64,000 nucleotides of DNA from Hyaloraphidium curvatum (lineage: Eukaryota; Monoblepharomycota; Hyaloraphidiomycetes; Hyaloraphidiales; Hyaloraphidiaceae), in contig JAIVFI010000007.1 in the NCBI GenBank assembly GCA_025558095.1, positions 62,001 through 126,000 of the forward strand, given 5' to 3'. The translations under genes and the position numbers were made by a program. This document shows, piece after piece, positions 10,049-18,947 of the stretch. The notes below the pieces were generated by a model. That model was given only the letters and a program-made list of their open reading frames with translations, did not search any database and was not told the DNA's origin. Position 1 is the stretch's first letter. Each line of letters begins with the position of its first letter.

Positions 10049-10672
10049 ATGGGCGCGTTCGAGGACTTTTTCCGCATGCTCACGAGCTGCTTTTCGCCGC
10101 CGAAGCAGGCGGCGGCGGAGCAGAACGGCCACGCGGCGCCGGCGCGGCAGCCAGCGGGGGGCGGATCGCCCGCGGCACCGCCGGCCGCGACGGAGCCATC
10201 GCGGGCGGCCGCGCCCGTTGCCGCTGCCGCCGACGTCGGGACCGCCGGTGCCGAGGGGTCGTCGCCGCCCGCGCCCGCCGAGGCGCCCGAAACGTCCTCC
10301 GATCCCCCACCCGACGACGCCGCCCGCCCGGCCACCCCCCCACCCCTCGTCCCGCCGCCCGTCGCGCTCGCCCCCGTGCCGGCGGTAACCTCCTCCCTCG
10401 GCGTGGTGTGGCCGGCGCCCCCGCGCCCGCCGGAGGAGCCCGAACTGCTGGACCCCGAGCTGCGGGACATTCTCCATCTGGCCGGGCAGACGGACTTTGC
10501 GGCGCTCGAGGTGGGGCCAGATCCGGGGGCGGATGGCAGGGAAAAAGGGATGGATGTCGCCGGGGTGAAGAGCAGGATATTCTTGGGGAGAGAGGCGCAG
10601 GAGATGGCAAAGGTGGTGGATTGGACGGCGCTGGCGGCCGTGCCAACGTCGAGGCCGGCGAACCGGGCCTGA
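10049..10672 (+). CDS. disordered Ala/Pro-rich protein (possible DP1 of a three-member group)
   Basis: Single open frame, 207 aa. N-terminal MGAFEDFFRMLTSCFSPPK looks like an amphipathic helix with Cys. Residues ~20-135 are Ala/Pro/Glu-rich and disordered. The C-terminal ~70 residues look more constrained, with LRDILHLAG and SRIFLGREAQEMAKVVDW. That ending resembles, weakly, the conserved ends of the proteins at 33361-34065 and 47939-48817 (see findings). No known domain. The GC-rich composition makes long chance frames common, so the gene is plausible rather than certain; the clean start, the length and the shared motif favour it. Confidence 0.5.
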   Translation: MGAFEDFFRMLTSCFSPPKQAAAEQNGHAAPARQPAGGGSPAAPPAATEPSRAAAPVAAAADVGTAGAEGSSPPAPAEAPETSSDPPPDDAARPATPPPLVPPPVALAPVPAVTSSLGVVWPAPPRPPEEPELLDPELRDILHLAGQTDFAALEVGPDPGADGREKGMDVAGVKSRIFLGREAQEMAKVVDWTALAAVPTSRPANRA

Positions 10673-10944
10673 ATGAGGGAACGCTGCGGAGGGGCTGTTT
10701 CCAGGTGTGGGCAGCATCGATGAGTCGGACTTGCTTGGGCTGACTTCAAGGAGGGGGCGCGGGGGCGGGGCGAGGACCAAGGCGGGCGACTAGCAGCGGA
10801 AACGGGGCTGGGCGGCAGGGAATGACATGGCGTACGTATGGACCTCAGATGATATACCTGACTCAAATTCGGATCCCTGCATGGACGCCGCCTATCCGCT
10901 CTCCCGCAAGATATCCATCGCCTGCCGGCCGCGCCCTGGGCGAG
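10673..10944. other. intergenic
   Basis: No feature recognised apart from the oxidoreductase relic that begins just downstream. Confidence 0.35.
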
Positions 10945-11064
10945 GGACATCCCGACGATGTCCGCCATCGACCTCGTTCCTCAAGTACGACCTGTGCGAC
11001 ATCGAGTCGACCCAAAAATGCGTCGATGCCGCCCTCGAAGAGCTCGGCGGTCTCGACGTCGGGT
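10945..11064 (+). pseudogene. short-chain dehydrogenase fragment upstream of R2
   Basis: The frame that runs into R2 encodes FLKYDLCDIESTQKCVDAA and EELGGLDV. This matches the 'D.tD..s....v..a....G.lDvlVNNAG' section of classical short-chain dehydrogenases/reductases. The nucleotide-binding front (TGxxxGxG) and the NNAG motif that should follow are absent; the match stops after GLDV. I read it as a relic of an SDR gene fused by chance to the R2 frame. It could instead be a genuine upstream extension of R2, but the other family members have no such region. Confidence 0.45.
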
Positions 11065-11114
11065 TTGCACAGCGGTGGATGAGCCAGGCAGACCGCGACC
11101 TCTTACCCCGCAGA

Positions 11115-12725
11115 ATGCACGCGACCGCCGCGGCTCAAGGCGCCGATTCACCCGCTATCGATGCTGCCTTAGTTGCTCTGGCGGTGCCGATGCCCGGCTC
11201 TTGGCCCGACGGGTTCCCCGGCGCCACCGACGGCCGCGCGCTGCTCTGCCTCCTCCCGGCGCCCGTGCCGCTCGAGCCGCCGATCGTGGACGACGAAAAG
11301 ACGCCGATCGTCGCGCCGCACGAGTCCGACATGGCCGCGGACGCGCGCGCAGCCGAGCCGCTGGTCCCGCGCGCGTTCGACGCCGCCCTCGCCGCGTTCC
11401 CCGTGCACCGCGCGCTGGCCAAGCTGCAGCGGCTCCCCAAAATCAACAGGATGCCGGTGACGCGTACGATCATGGTCGTCCCGGTGTTCGCTGCCATCGG
11501 AGGCACCGTCCGCCCGGCCCTCGCCTCGGGCCTCTTCGACGTGCGCGGCGTCGCTGTCGGAATCGCGGGGCAGCTGCTGCTCCAGATCGCATACCACGTA
11601 GCCGCCCTGTCGCAATCGATTCCCGCATGGCACAGGCCGGCGACCGAAGACGCGTCGCCGTTCGCGGGGCTGGCGCGGTGGAAGCTGCTCTGCGACCACG
11701 AGGCTGGCGGAGGACAGGGCGTCAAAGCCACCGAGCAGATGGGCCTCGTACGGTCCTCGCTGGGATCCGTTCTGGTGCTCCACGATCCAAATGACACGGC
11801 GTGCCCTTGCCCCGCACAGACCTGCGCCGGCGCGCTTCCGGCCCGCAGCGCCACATACCAGCTCCTCAACTTGTTTGTCTTCATTGTGGCGCGTGTCCTT
11901 GCCTACGGATTCTTTTTCCTCTTTACCGCGATGATCGCCCTCGCGGACACGACCTGGACGACGCCCTGGATGGCTCTGTTCTGCGTACTGCAGTTCGTCA
12001 CCGTCATCTTGACGGCTTTTTCGATCGGCCTGGAGGGTATCTATCCGGATCCGTCGCTTTTGGAGCTCGACGCGAGGCTCGAGGCGCGCGCGACGAAGCT
12101 GGTCCTTGCGGACGCGGTCAAGGCGGCGTTCTCCGACTCGACGGCGGACTACGGCGCCTCGCGCAGCGCTGGATCTCACCCAGCCGCGGACCGCGAACCG
12201 GTACCGGCCTACATCTCCCTGTTCCGCATGCTGGCTCCCAAATGGCGCGCCCGCGCCCTCGGCCGCGACGTCATTTTCCGCACCGTCGTTCTCGCCGTCT
12301 TCGGCGCCGACGGCGTCCTCCTCCTCATCTCCCTCCTGGGCGCCGGCTGCGCGACCGCCTACCTCCTCTGCTCGCTGCTCACGAACTTTCTGAACCTCGT
12401 GCTCGTCGTGGGAAGCTATGCGGCCGCCAACGTCGGGATCGACCGCATCGTGCACCTGTACCGCCAAGCGGGTACCGACCTCCGCCTCGGGTTCGCCGCC
12501 GTGCGGGTGCCGGTTCCGCCCAAGGCCGCGACGGACCTCCGCGCCATCTCGCGGCTGGAGCTCGCGGCGGGGGACAACTTGACGAAAATGTTCGGCATCA
12601 CGGTGACATTTGGGGTGGTCCGGGGGACTGTTGCAACGCTGGTTACGGTCGGCGTGGGCCTGTTTGGGATCCTGAGGGGCGCGGGGGCCAGGGCGACGGT
12701 GCAGAGCCTGTGCCCGATTGGATGA
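11115..12725 (+). CDS. R2: seven-helix membrane protein of the CPCP/CAG family
   Basis: Single-exon member, 536 aa from the ATG at 11115. The frame is open to 10827, but the extra 96 codons contain an oxidoreductase fragment, so the downstream ATG was preferred. Family hallmarks: TACPCPAQTCAGALPARS in the middle; hydrophobic segments near TIMVVPVFAAIGGTVRPAL, VAVGIAGQLLLQIAYHVAA, LLNLFVFIVARVLAYGFFF, MALFCVLQFVTVILTAF, VVLAVFGADGVLLLISLL, YLLCSLLTNFLNLVLVVGS and VATLVTVGVGLFGILRGAG; and a C-terminus ATVQSLCPIG. It has no intron at the position where R1 and R3 are split (before GAGC in LLGAGCATAYLL), so intron loss or gain occurred. The AEWAALFP motif is not obvious here. Confidence 0.75.
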   Translation: MHATAAAQGADSPAIDAALVALAVPMPGSWPDGFPGATDGRALLCLLPAPVPLEPPIVDDEKTPIVAPHESDMAADARAAEPLVPRAFDAALAAFPVHRALAKLQRLPKINRMPVTRTIMVVPVFAAIGGTVRPALASGLFDVRGVAVGIAGQLLLQIAYHVAALSQSIPAWHRPATEDASPFAGLARWKLLCDHEAGGGQGVKATEQMGLVRSSLGSVLVLHDPNDTACPCPAQTCAGALPARSATYQLLNLFVFIVARVLAYGFFFLFTAMIALADTTWTTPWMALFCVLQFVTVILTAFSIGLEGIYPDPSLLELDARLEARATKLVLADAVKAAFSDSTADYGASRSAGSHPAADREPVPAYISLFRMLAPKWRARALGRDVIFRTVVLAVFGADGVLLLISLLGAGCATAYLLCSLLTNFLNLVLVVGSYAAANVGIDRIVHLYRQAGTDLRLGFAAVRVPVPPKAATDLRAISRLELAAGDNLTKMFGITVTFGVVRGTVATLVTVGVGLFGILRGAGARATVQSLCPIG

Positions 12726-12914
12726 CCGGCGGTAATAAGCATTCACGGCGTGAGGTGCTATGTGTGGGCTGGCATTTCGGTGGCGTCGGAATCGATGTCG
12801 GTGGCTTCGCTTTCCGCAGCGAGGCAGCGATCAGCGCGGGACTCCAGCATCACTCTCTGTTCACCCGCCGCGCCTTTCGCCTTTGCGCCGCTTGGCAATC
12901 AATGCGTGGACTGA

Positions 12915-13090
12915 CGGCTATTCCCACGCGTCTCTCTCTCGAACGGACACTTGAGGGCCCCGCGCACCGATGTATGGGTCTCGCCGTGTAGGTCGGCGCG
13001 CCGCGCTGGAAGCCATTGGGGTCACAGGTTACATCAGCCCGAGGATCTGCCACCAAAGCCCTTCCGGAACAACGTCAGACCGTCGCACGG
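12915..13090 (+). pseudogene. decayed copy of the 7272 gene (5' end only)
   Basis: The stretch TTCCCACGCGTCTCTC...ATGGGTCTCGCCGTG repeats the sequence just before and at the start of the 7272 gene. Here codon 5 is TAG (GCC GTG TAG GTC). About 70 bases of the functional gene are then missing, after which similarity resumes: AALEAIGVTGY corresponds to AAVEAAGVSGY in the intact gene. A frameshift follows, and another frame reads PEDLPPKPFRNNVRPS, matching PESIPPKPSGNNLGPS. Similarity fades by about 13090. It is therefore a truncated, stopped and frameshifted relic lying just downstream of R2. Confidence 0.8.
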
Positions 13091-13141
13091 TCAGTCCGCG
13101 GTCCTGAAGGCTGACGAGAATCCATCGCTCGCCGGCCGCGC

Positions 13142-15259
13142 CTAGGCGATGGAGATCCTCACGATGTCCGCCATCGCCGGCCTGTCCTGCGCACCCATCC
13201 GCCTCAGCGCCCGGACGGCATCGTCGATCCGCCCTTCGTTGAACTGGAGCCGGGATCAGCCATCGTTCTTCGGCGCAATCCATCTGGCGCGGCCCACCTG
13301 CAGCGCGAGCTCCACGTCCTCCGGCCGCGCGACCACACTCTCCGCGACCGCGCGGAACTGCGACTCCGAAGGAGCGCGGAAAACCCCTCCGACCGGGGCG
13401 TGGAACCGCGGGTACCCCCCGCGCGCGTTGACCAAAGGCAGCCGCCACCACAGCCGCGTCAGCACGCGATGCCGCTCCCCCACGCCCATCTCGCGGTCCA
13501 TGTCGCCGCCCAACCCTGCCTGCTCGATCCACAGCGCCGGCGGGAACCCCGCGCTCCGGGGATCCCACGCCCACGCGAGCCACGGCGCGGGGCCGTCCCC
13601 CACGTGCCCGCCCCTCCCCGCCACGGACCCCACCAGCAGATCGCGCAGCTCCCCCGCGGTCCGGATCCTCTTCCTCGCGCGGGGCTCGCACGCCAGGACA
13701 CGCCGCACGTCCCCTTCCAGCCCGAACCGCCGCCCGAGCATCCCGAGGAACGCGCCGACGCAGAACACCCCGAACGCGGGATCGCTCCGCGCGTCGAACG
13801 CGGCGTCAAAGATCCCCGCCGCCGCATCCCACAGCCCCTTGGTGCGCTCCCCCCGCTGCATCCCCGCGAGACCGGGGAGGAGCAGCTCCCCCGCGCACCG
13901 CGCGGCCTTGCTCAGGTCGGCGTCCCCCGGCCGCGCGGCGGAGCGGGCAAGGAGGTAGCCGATCAGCAGGCCGACGTCCACGGGGGAGGAGTACGAGGCG
14001 CGGGGGAACCAGGCCATGCTGGTGGTGTCCCTCGAAAGCACGATGTTGGCGAGGGACCGCACGGGGAGGTCCGCGGCACGGAGGATGGCTGCGATCCTCG
14101 CGGGCACGCCCCCCGGATCGGTCTTGCCGAACGCGGCGGCGAAGACATGTTCGTCCAAGGGCGTATCCTCGAAGAACTCGGCGAGCCGGTGCATTATGCA
14201 CGGTCGCGGGTCCGAGGCGATCCTGCGCAGGATCGCAGCGTCAACGTGGTCCCCGGGCGCGGCCAAAAAGTCCGAGGACCGGAAATGCAGGTTGGGCGCG
14301 AAGAGCGGGTCGACGAGCATCGCCGCGACGAGGGAAGCGGAGCCGTTCCAGTCCAGCAGCATCCCGGCGACGAACGCGTGGCGGGCGAGGGACGAGACCG
14401 GGAGGCCCGCCTCGACGCAGAAGCGCTGCAGGAAGGCGAGGATGTTCCGGTTGATGTCATCGCGCGTCCCGTACTTGTGGCGGGCGTACCAGGTTACCAT
14501 CGAACCGCGTGTTTCCCAGCTCCACGGGCACAGCTTGACCGCGGCCGCCATGCAGTCGGTCCGCAGGTCGCTCAGCACGTTGGCGGCCGTGCCGGCGGGA
14601 CGGTCCAGGCAGGCGAGCGCCTCGAACATGCCTGCCATGCCTGCCCTTCCCTTCTCGCCCGGGATCTCGAGGGAGCCGGGGGCGAACCCGTCGAGCCAAT
14701 CTTCGAGCTCCGCGACAACGGTCCACTTCCAGTTGAGCGGATAGGTTTCCAGCTTCAGGACCACGGCCTTGAGCCGGTCCTCGGGCAGTCCCGTCGCCCG
14801 GAGCATGTCGGCAACGTCCGAATAGCGCCCCCATTCCTCCTCGGACGTCGTCTCCAAGAACCCGCGCAAAACTGCGGCATTGGCACCCAGACCCGACAGA
14901 AAACGGCCCGCACGTTCGTCGTCCCGCCGCAGGTAGTTTTCGAACACGTGGAACGCGCAGAGGTTGTCCCCCGGGACACCGGACCGCGCGAGCAGCGCGC
15001 CGAACCCGCGCGGAGAAAACCGCTGCCGTCCCGGGAACCCCGCCGCCCTTCGCATCGACGTGTCGGAAAGGTCGTCGGCGAGTTCGCACACCGCGGGGAA
15101 GTCGCGCTCGTCGAGGGCGAGCTTGCGGACGCGTTGGACGAGGGCGGCCGATGCGGGCGGGAAAGCCGGCCGCCAGACGAGGCGGAAGAAGAAGAGGTCC
15201 GCCGCGCCGAGGAAGTCCAGCACGCGCTCCAAAAGCTCGGGAGGGAGCCGGTCGAGCAT
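13142..15259 (-). CDS. F-box protein with large alpha-helical C-terminal region
   Basis: Starts MLDRLPPELLERVLDFLGAADL, a classic F-box, so the protein probably recruits substrates to an SCF ubiquitin ligase. The first exon (15259-13298) runs ~650 codons with no recognised repeat; it is Leu/Ala-rich and helical. The obvious stop (TGA at 13256) lies inside a 54-nt intron (13244-13297, CAG|GTGGGC...CTCCAG). Splicing gives ELALQFNEGRIDDAVRALRR and ends IVRISIA at TAG 13142. The frame is preserved (702/703-codon total with intron length divisible by three). Without splicing the protein would end WIAPKNDG. The 5' side is only ~115 bp from the 3' end of R3. Confidence 0.75.
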
Positions 15260-15375
15260 CGCGGTGTTTGGGTGACTTGTCTGGGGACGAGCGACACCCG
15301 ATTGCTGCATATCGATCCGGATGCCTGTCAGGATTGAGATGCTATGCCACGTACAAGGTATAGAGCTGCCTTCCG

Positions 15376-16928
15376 TCAAGATCCAGGGCACACGCTCTCG
15401 ATGGTGACCCCGATCCCCGCCCCCCGGAGCACCGACCACAGGCCGACGCCGACGGTGAACGCCGTGACCGCGATCGTGCGCACTGCGCCGAACGTGATGA
15501 GCACCCCGAAGAACCTCGTCTGGAACTTCTCGATCCCCGCGAGCCCGCCCAGCATCTCGGCGTGGAGGCGCACGGGCTCTGCGGCGGCGGGGTCGCCGAT
15601 CGCCCTGAACGCGAGGGCTCGGAGGTCGAGAGCGGCATTGGTGTACATCGTCGCGATGCGGGTGGCTTCGAGGTTGGAGGCGGCGACGGTGAAGAGCTCG
15701 AGAAATAGCATGCAGCACATGATGCCGAAGGTCGCGAGGTGGCCGGCGTTGATGCATCCGGCTCCGAACTAAGCGGCATACAGGCAGCACATCATCGCCA
15801 GTCGTTTGCTAGAGAAGCGACCCAACCCACCATTCCGACGCAGATGGCGGCTGTCTCCGCAGCGACCCCCATGACCGTGACAAAGCGCGCCCCGGCCCCG
15901 GCATAGAACCGCTGCCGCCAGGAAGCGGCGAGCGCCGCGTGGAATGCGACGTAGGGCTCTTGCTCTATGGCCACCGGGCCGGCCTTGTTCGCGTCGCGAA
16001 CCGCCACGAGATCCTTCATGCGCCTGACCAGGTCGTCCAGGCAGATGGAGACGGCCCGCACGCGGAGGCGCAGCTCCAGCTGGAGCAACGCTGGGTTGGG
16101 CACGGTCGCGCCGTAGCCCAGCGCGTTGAAGAAGATGAAGAAGCTCAGGTAGGCGATGGAAACGGCCGTGAGCGCGGCCGACCAGGGCGTCCCCCATGTT
16201 TGGTTCCCGAAAGTGACGATGCCGGTCCAATAGTTCAGGATGTAGTTGGTGAAGTTGAACACGAGAACAAAGGCCAGAAACGTCACGAGGGGTTGGACCG
16301 GCAAGGATGCTCGGATGCTGCCCGCACAAGTTTCCCTCGGGCACGGGCATAGATCGCCTGCTTCATCATCATGATCAAGCAATCTCGGCGAAGAATCTCC
16401 ATGTTCTAAAGCGGGCTGTGCGGCGGATTCTGCGAGCTGCAGGTATCGGGCGAGGCCGGCAAGTTGGAAGCCGTCCAGAAGACGTTCCGCGCTGGAGAGG
16501 AACTTGGGCGCCTCGACCCCGAGCCGGCCTCGGAAAATCGGGACCGCCCACAGAATGAAGGCAGCCATGGCCTGCACAGTTGCCACGACCAGCTGCCGCG
16601 TGCCGAAACGCCTTTCGTTGAAGATCCACGGCAGGGCCGTGAGGAAGGCCAGGGGGAAGAACGCGCCGACGAAGCGCGCGCCCGAGGTCGAAGAGGAAAA
16701 TCGCCGCAGCCGCAATTCGAGGCCGACATAGGCGGCGAGGGCCGGCGACCACGAAAGCGAGTCGATCAAACTCCCCTGGGTGAGCGGGTGCGCGTTGCGC
16801 GCGGCCGCCCCGTGGTCCTCCTCCGCAAGAAGGCGCAGCACTTGAGGAGCATCCTTTGGCAAAGATGGCGGTGGCGACATAGGGAAGAGAGCGGCCCATT
16901 CGGCTGCCGTGAACGGCAGCGAAGTCAT
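15376..16928 (-). CDS. R3: seven-helix membrane protein of the CPCP/CAG family
   Basis: Two exons, 16928-15810 and 15768-15376, 503 aa. The intron (15769-15809, 41 nt) ends TTAG but starts GCAAAC, so it is a GC-AG intron at exactly the place where R1 has GTGAAT. The joined exons keep the frame (373 + 131 codons). N-terminus TSLPFTAAEWAALFPMSPPP; Cys motif DLCPCPRETCAGSIRAS; about seven hydrophobic segments; end VESVCP-like (IESVCPGS). Exon 1 is visibly diverged from R1, while exon 2 differs at only about a dozen of ~390 bases. The start is 211 bp from the start of R4 on the other strand. Confidence 0.78.
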
Positions 16929-17139
16929 TGACGCGACTTGTTTCCAACGCCGACCACCCCTTCAATTTCAGTCCCACGGCGCCGAATCACCTCCAGCACG
17001 TGGCCAAGTACTTGATAGAGTCAGGCTTCAGCGAGTTTTCGTTTATCGTGCCAGGCACAACCAGGAGCCCTTTAGTGGGTGGGGGCGGCGGCGAGGGAAC
17101 GGCGGGTTTCGCAGTCCCTTGGCCACCTTCTATCGAAAC
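16929..17139. promoter_or_regulatory. shared divergent promoter region of R3 and R4
   Basis: Two family members are transcribed outward from this 211-bp gap, so their promoters must overlap or abut. The R4 frame is open back to 16909, which overlaps R3; the downstream ATG at 17140 was preferred because the family N-terminal motif follows it at once. Confidence 0.45.
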
Positions 17140-18606
17140 ATGCAGGACGCGGGCGCGAAGGATCTGCTCGGGTTCACGCCCGCCGAGTACGCTGCGCTCT
17201 TTCCGCACAGCGGGCCGGCGCTGGGGGCCGCGGCGGACCCCGACCCGCCGACGTACGCGACCTTCGATGCGGGCCCGCTGCCGCCGCTGCTCCGTGCCGG
17301 AGCGCGTCGGGTGCTATGGTTCAAGACGCATGTGCCTCGCGGCTATATTCTGGGGACCTACGCGGCGTGGTGTGCATCAATGGCCGCCTTGTTGGCCCCT
17401 GCGTGGGCGTTCGGGCGCGAGAGGTTCGGGCTGCGACAGCTTGCGGTGACGACGGTCTTCCGTGGCGGTACTCTCCTTTTGTTCCCGGTGCAGTACCGAC
17501 TAATGATTCCCGGGAGCTGGGGCTGGCAACCGGCTGCACACCCCAGTGACCCCGTCGACCTTGGCGGGATGTCGCTCATCGTGCGGTATCGCCAGCTCGC
17601 GACCTCGGAGGACGGCGGCGGGTCCGTGCTCCTGCGACACATTCCGGGCGACGCAAACTGTCCGTGCTTCCTGCCTGGCTGCGCCGCCCCGCTCGCTGGG
17701 AACCGTGCAGACGCAGCCGCTGCCATCCGTTTCGCGCTCCATTTAGTCAACATTGCCGTGGAGTGGTGCTTCGGCATGTCGTTCACCGCCTTCTACAATT
17801 TGCCCGCAAATTGGACGCAGTGGTGGAGCATCCTGCTCTCCGCGACTTTCCTGGCAACATCTTTTGCATTAAGTTTCAACAACATCTTCCAGGATGCCCT
17901 CTTTGGGACGTCCGTCGCGACGCTGACGCTGCAGCGCCGCCTGCACGTACGTGCGCTGGACATACTGCTGGACCGCACTGTGGAAGGCTGCGAGCGGAGC
18001 GCGGATCAGGTCTGCCGCGCTGCGGCCGGATCCGATCCCGCATCCCAGGTTCCCATAGGCGACGACTACGCCGAGCTCTTTTCCCGCTACGCCATGGGCT
18101 GGAAATATGACACGGCAGCCGCTGACGCCTCCATGCGCTGGCTCTCCTTCACCGCGGTCTCAGAGGCCGTCGTCGGTCTTGCCAACCTAGCCGCCGGCTC
18201 GTGCGTCACCTTCAACACCCTTGCGACCCTCTTCCTCCTTGTTGACGTCTTCTCGCACCTCGTCATGGTCGCCATCGCCAACCGTGAGGTCACTGAGCTC
18301 TCTTGGGGCGTCCGCCGCGCCCGCGCCCGCATCCGAACCGCCTCTCGACGGATCGGCGTCGCCTCTTTCGATCCTGCGGCCCGTGCTGCGGTTTTGTCGG
18401 CGCTCGAAGGCCACGAAAAGGAGCTCTCCACCATGCTCGAGGCCGACGAGCACCGCGCGACCTTCTTCGGCTTCCCGATCACGGGGGCCACCGTCAGGGG
18501 GACCCTGCTCACGTTCCTGACCCTGCTGGTCGGGCTGTACTCGGTGCTGCGCGCGGGAGGGACCTTCGTCACCATGGACATCGTCTGCCCCTTCCAGTCC
18601 GCTTAA
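17140..18606 (+). CDS. R4: seven-helix membrane protein of the CPCP/CAG family
   Basis: Single exon, 488 aa from ATG 17140 (MQDAGAKDLLGFTPAEYAAL). Family hallmarks: GFTPAEYAALFPHSGP at the N-terminus; NCPCFLPGCAAPL in place of CPCPxxxCAG; hydrophobic segments near LGTYAAWCASMAALLAPAW, LAVTTVFRGGTLLLFPV, AIRFALHLVNIAVEWCFGM, WSILLSATFLATSFALSF, FTAVSEAVVGLANLAAGSC, LATLFLLVDVFSHLVMVAI and TLLTFLTLLVGLYSVLRAG; and C-terminus MDIVCPFQSA. A basic, helical loop (RRARARIRTASRR) precedes the last span, as expected for a cytosolic side. It is the closest relative of the pseudogene at 2500-2830. Function unknown. Confidence 0.78.
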   Translation: MQDAGAKDLLGFTPAEYAALFPHSGPALGAAADPDPPTYATFDAGPLPPLLRAGARRVLWFKTHVPRGYILGTYAAWCASMAALLAPAWAFGRERFGLRQLAVTTVFRGGTLLLFPVQYRLMIPGSWGWQPAAHPSDPVDLGGMSLIVRYRQLATSEDGGGSVLLRHIPGDANCPCFLPGCAAPLAGNRADAAAAIRFALHLVNIAVEWCFGMSFTAFYNLPANWTQWWSILLSATFLATSFALSFNNIFQDALFGTSVATLTLQRRLHVRALDILLDRTVEGCERSADQVCRAAAGSDPASQVPIGDDYAELFSRYAMGWKYDTAAADASMRWLSFTAVSEAVVGLANLAAGSCVTFNTLATLFLLVDVFSHLVMVAIANREVTELSWGVRRARARIRTASRRIGVASFDPAARAAVLSALEGHEKELSTMLEADEHRATFFGFPITGATVRGTLLTFLTLLVGLYSVLRAGGTFVTMDIVCPFQSA

Positions 18607-18947
18607 TCGGCCTGGGGTGGGAGGGTCGCCTGGGCAAGGCGGTGTTGGTGTGGTGGATGTCCCTCGAGTACATTCTGGTGTAGTCAACGCCGAGAAGACA
18701 GACAGCTATCTAGCTATGCATGGTATCTACCGTGTCGGAATCCGACCCCTTTGGATGCTCGAGGGCCACGCGTATGTTTCGCGGTCGTGGCGGCTTTTGC
18801 GTAGCCTGTACAATCGCGATTTATTGCCTGCGGCGAGGCCTTTTTCCTTCGCTAGCTAAAGATCTAGATCTACCTTCCCCCTCCGCCTATAAACAGCCCT
18901 CCGGTCGTCGTGCGTATGATACAGTGCGGGCTCTCCATTCCCCGGGC
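18607..18947. other. intergenic between converging genes
   Basis: 3' flanks of R4 and of the lipase. A CCTATAAACAG near 18888 looks TATA-like, but no gene starts downstream on the plus strand. Confidence 0.45.

Noticed and set aside
13400-15337. 645-codon plus-strand frame
   Set aside because: Exact antisense of the F-box gene, Arg/Glu/Pro-rich; a shadow frame.
5454-15768. R1 and R3 last exons as a mobile element
   Set aside because: The near-identical tract matches coding exon boundaries and ends at the stop and splice site, with no inverted repeats or target-site duplications visible; gene conversion explains it better.
18885-18897. TATA-like CCTATAAACAG on the plus strand
   Set aside because: No gene starts downstream on this strand; it lies in the 3' flank between converging genes.
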